A DNA stretch of 39,457 nucleotides from Mayfieldus sp038329895 (GTDB taxonomy: Bacteria; Actinomycetota; Thermoleophilia; Solirubrobacterales; 70-9), in contig JBBQNM010000014.1 of NCBI GenBank assembly GCA_038329895.1, forward strand, positions 1 to 39,457. Direction: 5' to 3'. The first letter of the stretch is position 1. Every line of letters starts with the position of its first letter. The translations under genes were made by a program, and so were the position numbers. Shown here in pieces: positions 7,417 to 14,741 of the stretch. The notes under the pieces are model-generated. The model was given only the letters and a program-made list of their open reading frames with translations, was not told the origin of the DNA and did no database searches.

Positions 7417-8789
7417 AGCCGCGCGCCTTGAGCTGGCGCCAGGTCGCGATGCTCGATCATTCGGGCGTCGGTGTCCACCAGGTCACGCTCGATGGACGAG
7501 AGCCGATGCTGCACGAGGAATGAGCGACGCCCGACCAGCCAGAGCGCCTCGCCGCGGCGAAGCGTCGGCACCAGCTCGATCTCCGTGCTGCTCAGGCCTA
7601 ACAAGTCGCGCAGCGCCTCGAGCTGGTCGGGCGGCTGCGCGTAGATCACCTTGGTATCGGTGTCGGCGATCAGCCCCTCGGCTATTCGTGTCTCACGCGA
7701 ACCGGCCGCACCGGCAGCGCCCAGATCCGAGAGCCGATGCACGACCATGATGTTCTGCACGCCGTGGGCCCGCGACAGCTTGAAGCTCTGCTGCAGCCAC
7801 TCGGCTACGCCGATGTGGCTGGCGACCCGCCAGCCCTCATCGAGGCCGACAATCACCTTGCGGCCTGAGTCCCCGCCGCCCTCGGCTTCGCGCGTTCGCT
7901 CCATCACGATGCCCTGCAGCCAGGCAGCCGCGCAGGTCATCAAGATGCCCAGCGCCGCGGAGTCCTGTACCGCGCTCAGATCGAGGACAACTAGCGGTGC
8001 GTCGAGCTCGAGATCGCCGCTCGTCGGCCCGTCGAACATGCCGCGCAGATCGCCCTCGCAAAGGCGCTGCAGAGCAAGCGCCGCCTGCCGACTGGCGGCG
8101 GCGAACTCCTCGCGCGTCGTGGCCAGGTCGGCGACCATGGCCGCGCGTGGGTAAAGCAGGGCTTCGACGATCTCCGGCAGGGTGGGTTCCGCCGCGCGGC
8201 ACTCCTCGCTGACGAGATCAAGTGCGACGCGCAGGCCGGCATCTTCGTCCGGGGTCAGCTCGCGACGAAGCGCCGCCTGCGCTACGGAGCGAAGCAAACT
8301 CAGCTGCGCGTCGCGGCCGCCTCGGGGGCTGAGGGGATTGAGACGCACATCCCCGCCGGGCTGCAGCGCGATCGGGCGGCCCCCAAGCGCTCTCGCGAGC
8401 GGCGCGTACTCGCTCTTGGGGTCCAAGACCCACGCCTGGCGCCCGAAGACCCGCTGACGGCAGACGTAGCTCTTAACGAACGCCGACTTGCCGCATCCAA
8501 TCTGCCCGACGACGAGCATGTTGGGCCCCGGCAAGAGACCTCGCTCATAAAGCGCCCAGGGGTCATAGAGCCAGGCGCCGCCGTAGGCGTCGCGCCCGAT
8601 GTAGGCGCCGGGGGCGCCCAGCCCGCCCTCGGCGACGAACGGATAGGCGGCCTGAAAGTGCGCGGTGGTCGCACTGTGGCCGGGCCGCTCGCCGCGGCGG
8701 CGCCGGCGCAGGGCGCTGACACCGCGCGGCCGAACCGGCGGCGGGTAAGCCTCGCGGATCGGCGGAACGCTTCGTGGGAGGCGTCTCAT
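7413..8789 (-). CDS. VirB4-type conjugation ATPase, C-terminal motor part
   Basis: 458 aa from ATG 8789, chosen because it overlaps the stop of the preceding gene (ATGA); a TTG five codons earlier is less likely. Canonical Walker A GQIGCGKS (95-102), Walker B VIVGLDEGW with D317-E318, and the family sequence WVLDPKSEYAPLARALGG after the P-loop. The N-terminal half of a normal VirB4 is absent and is supplied by the gene just upstream, so VirB4 is split into two polypeptides made in tandem. Predicted cytoplasmic hexameric motor driving assembly of the type IV channel. The stop overlaps the coupling-protein start. Confidence 0.85.
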   Translation of the reverse strand: MRRLPRSVPPIREAYPPPVRPRGVSALRRRRRGERPGHSATTAHFQAAYPFVAEGGLGAPGAYIGRDAYGGAWLYDPWALYERGLLPGPNMLVVGQIGCGKSAFVKSYVCRQRVFGRQAWVLDPKSEYAPLARALGGRPIALQPGGDVRLNPLSPRGGRDAQLSLLRSVAQAALRRELTPDEDAGLRVALDLVSEECRAAEPTLPEIVEALLYPRAAMVADLATTREEFAAASRQAALALQRLCEGDLRGMFDGPTSGDLELDAPLVVLDLSAVQDSAALGILMTCAAAWLQGIVMERTREAEGGGDSGRKVIVGLDEGWRVASHIGVAEWLQQSFKLSRAHGVQNIMVVHRLSDLGAAGAAGSRETRIAEGLIADTDTKVIYAQPPDQLEALRDLLGLSSTEIELVPTLRRGEALWLVGRRSFLVQHRLSSIERDLVDTDARMIEHRDLAPAQGARL

Positions 8790-10297
8790 GCGAGCCCCCG
8801 GCAAAGCGGCAGGGTGAAGGCAAAGCCCGAGTCCTGCTCACCGTAGAGGCGCTGCAGCTCCAGGCGGGCCAGCTGAGCCGCGTGCTCGACATCTGATGCG
8901 GTGCGGTCCAGGTCCTCGATCGAGCGCCCCGACACGGTGATGTATCCGGCGAAACGCATCTCCGCGTGGCCGTCCGCGAGCTCCTCCTCGCGCCGCGCGG
9001 TGGCCTGCTGGCGGCGGCGGACACGGGCCGTGGTCATAAAGCCCTGGCGCTCGCGTTGAATCTCCTCGGCCACCTCCGCGGTGTGGGCGGCCTCGGCCTT
9101 TCGCATCGCGACCCTGTAGGGGATTGGCTCGATCGTCACCGCCACGGTGCGAAGCGCCGCGCTCTGCATCAAGAGCGGGGTCAGGAACGTCGGGCCGACG
9201 TCGCTTCTCGGCCACGCCGCGATCCAGTAGGTCGTGTGGACCGCCGAGTCGCTTCGGTAGTAACTCCAGCTCGTCTCGTCGGCCAGGGGGCCCATCATGG
9301 CGGGGTCGACGCCCTCGCGGCTGCCATCTCTCAGAGCCGCTCGGGCGCGCCCCTGGCGACCGTAGGGGTCAAAGCCGTCGCGGATCAGTTCGGCGTACTG
9401 GCGCGGGCGCAAGACGCCGAACACCGTTACCTCGGCGATCGAGAGGCGCTCGGCCAGGCTCTCGGCCTCGCGCATAAGCAGCTCGCAAGCGGCCTCCTCG
9501 CCGCCGCCCAAGCGCTTCAGCTCCCGAGCGCCGCGGCGCTGGTCGATCTGAAGTGCGACGAGGATCTCGTGTTCCTGAGTCGCCGGCGCCGCAGACTCGA
9601 CGAGCTCGATGTAGGAGCGCACCAGATTGGAGTCCAGCGGCACGGTTCGATCGCGTTCGGCCTGCAGATGGCCGGCGAGCTCGTCGCCCTGGGCCGGCAG
9701 GGTGCGCTCTATCCACTGCAAGCGACGCACCGGGCTGCCGTCGCGCCCGGAGCTGGCGAGGACGGTGCCCCACGCGTCTAGCTTTCGCTCCTGCTCAGCA
9801 GGGTCGCGCAGGCCAAACGCGCCAGCGCGGACCGCGATCACGGCGGTGTAGCTACCCGCGCTTCGATCGCGGATCACCCCAACCTCGTCCTGGCCGTAGG
9901 GGACCTCCAACATGTCCAGGTCTGCCAGCTCGGGCGGCAACGAGCGCTCACAAACAAGCTCGCCGTCGCACTCCACCTGGACGCCTGCGCTTACCGTGAT
10001 CGAGCGATAGCCCTCTCGCTCGCCCCGTGATCGCCTGGCCCAGCGCAAGACGATCGGTGCCCACTCCTCCAGGGTCCGGCCCTCCAGGGGTAGGAAGATC
10101 AGCGCGCCGGCGGCCGTGATGGCGCCAAGTCCGATCAACAGGCCGACGAAATCGCGAAACGCATACAGCGACGCAAGTCCGATCAGGGCAGCAGCCGTCA
10201 CGATCGCGAGCTGGCCGAGCCGCAGCGGTCCCACCACGCCTCGCTCCTCGAGCGGCCCAAAGCGATACCGACGCCGACGTGGAGGCTGCTCAGTCAT
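8786..10297 (-). CDS. PrgI/VirB4 N-terminal-like transfer protein (SCO6880-type)
   Basis: 503 aa. ATG 10297 (MTEQPPRRRRYRFGP) is preceded by GGAG; the frame is open for another 136 codons, but those overlap the TrbL gene and are low-complexity. Two membrane helices near residues 28-75 (LGQLAIVTAAALIGLASLYA, FVGLLIGLGAITAAGALIFL) resemble PrgI/VirB3-type anchors. The remaining 400 residues are mixed alpha/beta and match the layout of the VirB4 N-terminal domain, ending with a conserved-looking helix (YITVSGRSIEDLDRTASDVE). No P-loop, so it needs the ATPase encoded immediately downstream with ATGA overlap. This pairing is typical of actinobacterial conjugative systems. Confidence 0.75.
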   Translation of the reverse strand: MTEQPPRRRRYRFGPLEERGVVGPLRLGQLAIVTAAALIGLASLYAFRDFVGLLIGLGAITAAGALIFLPLEGRTLEEWAPIVLRWARRSRGEREGYRSITVSAGVQVECDGELVCERSLPPELADLDMLEVPYGQDEVGVIRDRSAGSYTAVIAVRAGAFGLRDPAEQERKLDAWGTVLASSGRDGSPVRRLQWIERTLPAQGDELAGHLQAERDRTVPLDSNLVRSYIELVESAAPATQEHEILVALQIDQRRGARELKRLGGGEEAACELLMREAESLAERLSIAEVTVFGVLRPRQYAELIRDGFDPYGRQGRARAALRDGSREGVDPAMMGPLADETSWSYYRSDSAVHTTYWIAAWPRSDVGPTFLTPLLMQSAALRTVAVTIEPIPYRVAMRKAEAAHTAEVAEEIQRERQGFMTTARVRRRQQATARREEELADGHAEMRFAGYITVSGRSIEDLDRTASDVEHAAQLARLELQRLYGEQDSGFAFTLPLCRGLA

Positions 10298-10313
10298 CCC
10301 CGCTCCGACCCAC

Positions 10314-11945
10314 CTAGCTTCTTTCGCCTCCGCCCGAGACCTCTGGAGCGGGACGGGGCGCCTCTTCGCCGACCCGCGGCGCGTCGCCGCCTGCGGGCTC
10401 GTCCGATTGGCTGGGCGTGGCGCCCGTAGGGCGCGCCGGCTGGCCCTCGGGCCCCGCCGAGGCGCCACTTGAGTCACCGACTGCCCGGTTCGTTGCTGTT
10501 CCCGCCAAGCGTTGCGCCGCCGCCTTGCTCCCTTGCGCCGCTGCAACTGGCACGGCACCTCCGCCTCCGGCCGTGCCAGCGGAGCCGCCGGTCTCGGCGC
10601 CAGCGGCTTTGGCGCCACCGCCTCCGCCTGAGCCCCTGCCACGGGGCAGCCCGCCGCTGGCTCCGCCCCCATGGTTCGAGCCGCCGGCGCTGCCTCCTTC
10701 AGCACTGGGGCCAGCCCCCGCGCCCCAGTTGCCGCGGGCGGTGTTGCGCATCATCTGCGCGGAGGTCATCAGCTGCGTTCCGCTCACCGCGCCGCCGGCC
10801 GCCGAGCGGCGCCCGTAGGCCGCGGCCAGGGCGCCCTCGGTGAACGGCACGAGCTTGAAGAGGACGAAGGGCGCGAAGCAGGCCAACAGCATCAGCGCCG
10901 CGGCGGCCAGGATGTGTTCGACCTGGCCGTTGTTGTTGGCGATCAGACCGGCGGCCAGCGAAATGATCGAGACGATCACGAACTTGGAGGCGATCACCAC
11001 GACTAGCAGTTCGCTGGTGCGTCGCAGGGCGCTGGACCACCGCGGCCAGATCGAGGCGGCCAGCGCCATCGGCATGAACAGCGCCACCACGTACACCGCG
11101 GCGTCGCGCATCAGCAGCTCAATCCAGACGAAGAAGGCCGCGAAGGCGGCGATGATCGCCGCCAGGAAGGTGACGAACAGCGGTGCCGCCGTCGCCCCCG
11201 TTGCTCCACCCACGGCCGTCCCGACCCCCGGCCCAGCGCTTGCGGTTCCGCTCACCGCGCCGCCGGTGCCGCCGGCCTGGCTCAACCCGTGAATCGCGCC
11301 CGCAAAGAAGTGCTGGCTGTTCTTGTTGGTCGAAACCGCGATCGCGTGCGAGAGGCCGTCGGTCGTCGTGATCAGCAGCTGCACCACGACATAGGCGACG
11401 CTCGTCGCCACAAAAGCCAGCGGCAGGTTCACGAGCACCACCCGCGCCAACATCGCCGAGTTGCCTTGCGCGAGTCCTTCTAGGACCGCGAAGAGCAGCA
11501 TCGCGACGGCGAGGAAGGCGGCTATGGCCGCCATCTGGCCGTATTGGCGCACGAACCCCTTGGTGGTCAGGTCGGGGGTCGTCGTCTCGTTGATCAGCGT
11601 CACCACCTGGCCGATCAGCCAGGTGGCGCCGTCGGTGACCCAGCTGGTGATCTGGTTGAAGATCCCGTTGCCGATGCCCTTCACCGCATTGGCGACCGGG
11701 GAGGCGATCGTGCCTACCGCGGTGTTGGTCACGTCGTTACACACATCGCCGACCGGGTTGCCGCCCCCGATCGCACCTCCGGTCAGCGCCCCGACCCCTC
11801 CCGTCACCACGTGCGCCGGCGCGCTGGCAGCGTCGCAGGCAACATTGGCCCTTGCCGTCGGCGGATCCGGGCGCGCCGCCAGCGCCGCAGCGGCCAGCAG
11901 CGTCAGCGCAAAGAGCAAAGCGAAGCGCCTACGGAGTGACTCCAT
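10314..11945 (-). CDS. TrbL/VirB6-like polytopic channel protein
   Basis: 543 aa, ATG start; overlaps the VirB8-like gene by 17 nt. Begins with a signal-like hydrophobic helix (FALLFALTLLAAAALAA), followed by a Gly-rich outer segment with paired Cys (NVACDA, DVCND). Five or six further membrane helices lie between about 130 and 380 (for example MAAIAAFLAVAMLLFAVLEG, LFVTFLAAIIAAFAAFFVW, LAAAALMLLACFAPFVLFKL). The last 150 residues are disordered Gly/Ala/Pro-rich, as in other actinobacterial TrbL-like proteins. Known role of VirB6/TrbL: the inner-membrane part of the type IV channel that the DNA passes through. Confidence 0.82.
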   Translation of the reverse strand: MESLRRRFALLFALTLLAAAALAARPDPPTARANVACDAASAPAHVVTGGVGALTGGAIGGGNPVGDVCNDVTNTAVGTIASPVANAVKGIGNGIFNQITSWVTDGATWLIGQVVTLINETTTPDLTTKGFVRQYGQMAAIAAFLAVAMLLFAVLEGLAQGNSAMLARVVLVNLPLAFVATSVAYVVVQLLITTTDGLSHAIAVSTNKNSQHFFAGAIHGLSQAGGTGGAVSGTASAGPGVGTAVGGATGATAAPLFVTFLAAIIAAFAAFFVWIELLMRDAAVYVVALFMPMALAASIWPRWSSALRRTSELLVVVIASKFVIVSIISLAAGLIANNNGQVEHILAAAALMLLACFAPFVLFKLVPFTEGALAAAYGRRSAAGGAVSGTQLMTSAQMMRNTARGNWGAGAGPSAEGGSAGGSNHGGGASGGLPRGRGSGGGGGAKAAGAETGGSAGTAGGGGAVPVAAAQGSKAAAQRLAGTATNRAVGDSSGASAGPEGQPARPTGATPSQSDEPAGGDAPRVGEEAPRPAPEVSGGGERS

Positions 11946-12633
11946 AGGTCCTCAGCTCCTTCGCCAGTTGGAGGACCTCGAAGCCCCCGACCGGCCCCGC
12001 AGGCGTCTCAATCTTCGGCGTCGGGCCGAAGCCCCCGCGCGTGTTGGCGATCTTCCAGTCGCCATCGCGCCACACGAGCTCGGTGTGGGTAACGCCGAAG
12101 TAGGCCTCCGGCTCTACCGCGGAGGCGTTGCCAAGCAGGGTGAATCCCCAGGTCAGCACACGGGCGCGATCGCGGGAGTAGGACTCGATCCGATAGCCGA
12201 TCGGCACACCGCTATAGAGGGTCTGGGTCCCGTGCGCGAGGCCCTGCCCGATCGGGCCAGCCGCGATTCTGTTTTTACCCGGTGCGTTGACCTGCAGCAT
12301 CGTCGCGGCGTAGTCGGGAGTCGCCACCGTCCTGATGCGCCGCCGTAGCACGCGCGGCCGCAGGATCGCCGGGTCAGCAAAGGCCTGCTGGTACTTCGCC
12401 ACGGCCTGCGCCGCGCCAGCGCGAGTGTGGGCATAACCGACCGCTACTCCGTTGACGCTGTGCGAGGGACCGACGCCGGCGCTCGCCACCTGGCTCGTCG
12501 CGCTGCTCGGCGCGCTTGCGCGGCCGATCAGCAGTCCGCCAAGCAGGGCTGCGAAGCCGAGCGCAAGAGCCGCGCCGATCGAAAGGCCGCGCCGCTTGCC
12601 GCTGGTGCGGCCGTAGCCGTTTGCCCTCGCCAT
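11929..12633 (-). CDS. VirB8/TcpC-like membrane protein (NTF2-like fold predicted)
   Basis: 234 aa, ATG start; stop inside the TrbL start region. A short basic cytoplasmic N-terminus is followed by one membrane helix (GAALALGFAALLGGLLIG, about 20-40). The outer domain starts with a helix (AAQAVAKYQQAFAD) and ends in strands (RVLTWGFTLLGN, HTELVWRDGDWKIANT), the order of an NTF2-like cone as found in VirB8 and TcpC. Known role: periplasmic-side scaffold contacting VirB6, VirB4 and the pilin. Assignment rests on topology and position, not on a diagnostic motif. A second protein of similar design lies at 14742-15275. Confidence 0.65.
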   Translation of the reverse strand: MARANGYGRTSGKRRGLSIGAALALGFAALLGGLLIGRASAPSSATSQVASAGVGPSHSVNGVAVGYAHTRAGAAQAVAKYQQAFADPAILRPRVLRRRIRTVATPDYAATMLQVNAPGKNRIAAGPIGQGLAHGTQTLYSGVPIGYRIESYSRDRARVLTWGFTLLGNASAVEPEAYFGVTHTELVWRDGDWKIANTRGGFGPTPKIETPAGPVGGFEVLQLAKELRTYGVTP

Positions 12634-12636
12634 CGC

Positions 12637-12957
12637 CTAATGAACGGCGCTGCCGGAGCTGTAGAAGAAGTTGATGATCGCGGCGGCGGCACCGACGACA
12701 AAGGCGCCTGCGGCGCTGTAGAGGATCTTGGACTTGCCGTCCGCCGCGTGGCTGTAGTTCTGTGAGCGGCTCCCAAGAGCCCACTGGGCGCCTCCGATCA
12801 CGAGGCCCGCACCACAACCCAGCAACGCTACGGCGGCCAGACCGTTGAGGAGCTTCTCCAGCGCTGGCGTTCCCGGCAGGCCGCTGGGATTCGGCTTGAC
12901 GCTGATCTCCGCCATTAACCGGATCACGTGGAAGTTGAGTGCGTCAAAGACGGACAA
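12637..12957 (-). CDS. Small two-helix membrane protein, pilin (VirB2/TrbC)-like candidate
   Basis: 106 aa. The TTG start at 12957 is decided by a near-perfect AAAGGAGG 6 nt upstream. Two hydrophobic helices (LLNGLAAVALLGCGAGLVIGG and ILYSAAGAFVVGAAAAIINFFY) flank a short basic loop containing HAADGKSK, the layout of VirB2/TrbC-type pilins. It is the first gene behind promoter B and heads the transfer operon, and a strong ribosome site fits a protein needed in many copies. Other small two-helix transfer proteins look alike, so the pilin role is inferred. Confidence 0.65.
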   Translation of the reverse strand: MSVFDALNFHVIRLMAEISVKPNPSGLPGTPALEKLLNGLAAVALLGCGAGLVIGGAQWALGSRSQNYSHAADGKSKILYSAAGAFVVGAAAAIINFFYSSGSAVH

Positions 12958-12995
12958 GGCTGGCCTCCTTTTGCGTTACACAGGTCCTGTGGCCC

Positions 12996-13026
12996 CTATG
13001 TCCGCTATCGGGCACGACTGCCTCAC
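12996..13026 (-). promoter_or_regulatory. Promoter B of the shared element motif (transfer operon)
   Basis: On the minus strand: GTGAGGCA (13026-13019), 14-nt spacer, CGGACATAG (13004-12996). It lies 38 bp upstream of the TTG of the pilin-like gene and would drive the whole transfer operon down to 5099. A short palindrome (ACAGGACCTGT, 12980-12990) follows in the leader. Confidence 0.82.
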
Positions 13027-13119
13027 CGAATTTCGGATTGATCCGTGTAGAGCGCCAGCACCCCGACGCGGCGCTCCGCTTATCACCCGCGCCCCGGAGC
13101 TCCCGAGCCCCAACGTCGT

Positions 13120-14316
13120 CTAGAGGCCGAACTCTCTGCTCGGCTGCTTTCTCGCCGCCGAAGGCGGGGAGGACGAGGAGGTGCTGCTCGCGGTCGCGCT
13201 ACTAGCTGTGCTGCCGTCGGCGGTGGTGGCGGAGCCTTCGCCCGTCGCGAACGGATCGAACTCGCGCTGCGTCCGCTGCTCCGCTGCGGTCGAGGAGCTG
13301 GCGCTGGCCGTGCGCGAGCGCTTTCGTGCGGCGCTTGCCGTTCGACCGAGCTTCCCGGCGCTAATCGCCGGCTGATTGGCCACCGGCGCTCCAAAGGTCG
13401 CGTCCGGGGCTCTCAGCCCAGGCGCAGGTGCAAGGGCCTTGGTTGGTTGATGTGTGGGCGGCTTGGTGTGCCGTGCTCCGACCAGGTCTGCGCCGCCAAC
13501 GCCTGGGCCCACGACGCCCGTGGCCAGGCAGGCAACCGTGGCCGCGGCGCAGACGCCCGCAGTACGCGCGGCACCGCTTGCCGCGGCCGCCGCCGTCGGC
13601 TCGCCGCCACCGCTCACCAGGAAGCGGCGTGCCAGCTCGTGAAGGCGCCCGATCAGGTCGGCGACCCCACGGCTTGCTGTGTCACTCATTGCGTCGATGC
13701 CGGACGGGAGGTTGAACGCCCCTCCGCGCTCTGTGGCGAGCGAGATCCACGCCGCCAGTCCGATCTCGATCGCCAGCGAGTCCAAGTCGGTAACGCCCAG
13801 CAGGGCGCGAAGCCGCTCCAGAGCAGCGTGATGGCGACGGTCGGCCTTCGACTTGCCCCAATTCAGGGCTCGGCCCACCTCACGAACTGACATTCCCTCG
13901 AAGTAGCAAAGCTCGATCACCTTTCGCTGCTCCAGCGGAAGTGTGTCTACGGCCTCTTGAACGCGGCGAGCACGGTCGGCCTCGAGCACCTGCTCCTCCG
14001 GCGTCGGCGCTGAGTGATCCGGAAGCGCGCCCACCGAATCCAGTCCGACCATCCTCGGCCAGTGCCCCTCCGCCTCCAGCAGGTTCTGCGTTCTGCGATA
14101 GGCGCACTTGATCAGCCAGCCGGCCGGGTTATGAACCTTGCCGCCCTCGGCGATCCGCTTCCAGTACTCCTGCTGCGCCTTGCCGAGCAGGTCCTGGCTG
14201 TAGTTGCGCACGAACTCCTCGGGGAAATTCTTGCGCCGCAAGAGCTGGCGAAATCCCAGCTGCGCCGCCTGCAGCTCGGCCTCGCTGAGCTCGCGCGTCG
14301 CCTCCGTTACTTCCAC
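13120..14316 (-). CDS. Sigma-70 (ECF-like) factor with membrane-spanning C-terminal extension ending EFGL
   Basis: 398 aa, GTG start (14316). Residues about 25-85 resemble sigma region 2 (AQQEYWKRI, NPAGWLIKCAYRRTQNLLE). Residues about 120-175 are region 4 (VDTLPLEQRKVIELCYFEGM, SVREVGRALNWGKSKADRRHH). After a helical linker comes a likely membrane helix at about 255-275 (TAGVCAAATVACLATGVVGP). A 120-residue Ser/Ala/Pro-rich, low-complexity tail follows, presumably outside the membrane, ending SREFGL. The architecture implies a membrane-tethered sigma factor, perhaps released by proteolysis. Its gene lies behind promoter E of the same motif it may recognise, so positive autoregulation is plausible. 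It overlaps the upstream 113-aa gene by 10 nt. Confidence 0.82.
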   Translation of the reverse strand: MEVTEATRELSEAELQAAQLGFRQLLRRKNFPEEFVRNYSQDLLGKAQQEYWKRIAEGGKVHNPAGWLIKCAYRRTQNLLEAEGHWPRMVGLDSVGALPDHSAPTPEEQVLEADRARRVQEAVDTLPLEQRKVIELCYFEGMSVREVGRALNWGKSKADRRHHAALERLRALLGVTDLDSLAIEIGLAAWISLATERGGAFNLPSGIDAMSDTASRGVADLIGRLHELARRFLVSGGGEPTAAAAASGAARTAGVCAAATVACLATGVVGPGVGGADLVGARHTKPPTHQPTKALAPAPGLRAPDATFGAPVANQPAISAGKLGRTASAARKRSRTASASSSTAAEQRTQREFDPFATGEGSATTADGSTASSATASSTSSSSPPSAARKQPSREFGL

Positions 14317-14648
14317 CGCCCCTGCATCGTCTCAGATGCCACGAGCTTGTGACCCTGTCTCGGCGGGAACTCAACGCTCGTCAGGAAGGCCGACCACGCG
14401 GCGCTCCGCGGTCGCTCCCCCCTAAGAAGCGCGAAAGCGAAGTGCTCGGCGACAGCCTGTCGCTGAGCGGGGGCTGCATGCCGCAATACGACATTGAGTT
14501 CCCAGGCGAGCTCGGGGTCCTCCCGAAGCGCACGCACAAGGCAGGAGCGCTCCGGCTCGGTTAGCCGTGCCGCATACCGGCGTCGAAGGCGTCTTGCCAA
14601 GCAGCGGCACTGCAGTACCCGGAGCGCTGGACCTAGTGAGTCCACCAC
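14307..14648 (-). CDS. Helical hypothetical protein, 113 aa, co-transcribed with the sigma factor
   Basis: Two adjacent GTG codons (14648, 14645) follow promoter E by 3-6 nt, so the mRNA is probably leaderless and one of them is the start; the frame continues upstream but that part is antisense to the other divergent operon. The product is basic and almost entirely helical (CRCLARRLRRRYAARLTEPE, VLRHAAPAQRQAVAEHFAFA), with no membrane helix. It overlaps the sigma gene by 10 nt, which suggests coupled synthesis and a possible partner role (anti-sigma or co-activator). No family recognised. Confidence 0.55.
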   Translation of the reverse strand: MVDSLGPALRVLQCRCLARRLRRRYAARLTEPERSCLVRALREDPELAWELNVVLRHAAPAQRQAVAEHFAFALLRGERPRSAAWSAFLTSVEFPPRQGHKLVASETMQGRWK

Positions 14649-14651
14649 CCC

Positions 14652-14682
14652 CTCTGTCCACCGCCAGCCACGATTGCCTCGC
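14652..14682 (-). promoter_or_regulatory. Promoter E of the shared element motif (sigma-factor operon)
   Basis: On the minus strand: GCGAGGCA (14682-14675), 14-nt spacer, TGGACAGAG (14660-14652). The -10 block differs from the consensus at two positions. It stands back to back with promoter D; their -35 blocks create a perfect 10-bp inverted repeat (14673-14682 / 14698-14707). Confidence 0.75.
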
Positions 14683-14697
14683 CAACTTCCCAACAAA

Positions 14698-14728
14698 GCG
14701 AGGCAATTTGCGCTGTGCGCGGACAACA
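14698..14728 (+). promoter_or_regulatory. Promoter D of the shared element motif (plus-strand operon)
   Basis: GCGAGGCA (14698-14705), 14-nt spacer, CGGACAACA (14720-14728). It drives the VirB8-like gene starting at 14742. It also argues against the in-frame GTG at 14715, which would lie between the two promoter blocks. Confidence 0.75.
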
Positions 14729-14741
14729 GGGGCGCCAGCAC

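Noticed and set aside
14673..14707. 10-bp inverted repeat as a repressor operator
   Set aside because: Better explained as the two -35 boxes of divergent promoters D and E, because each arm has a -10-like block exactly 14 nt further out.
14715..14741. GTG 14715 as start of the second VirB8-like protein
   Set aside because: It lies between the -35 and -10 blocks of promoter D and has no ribosome site.
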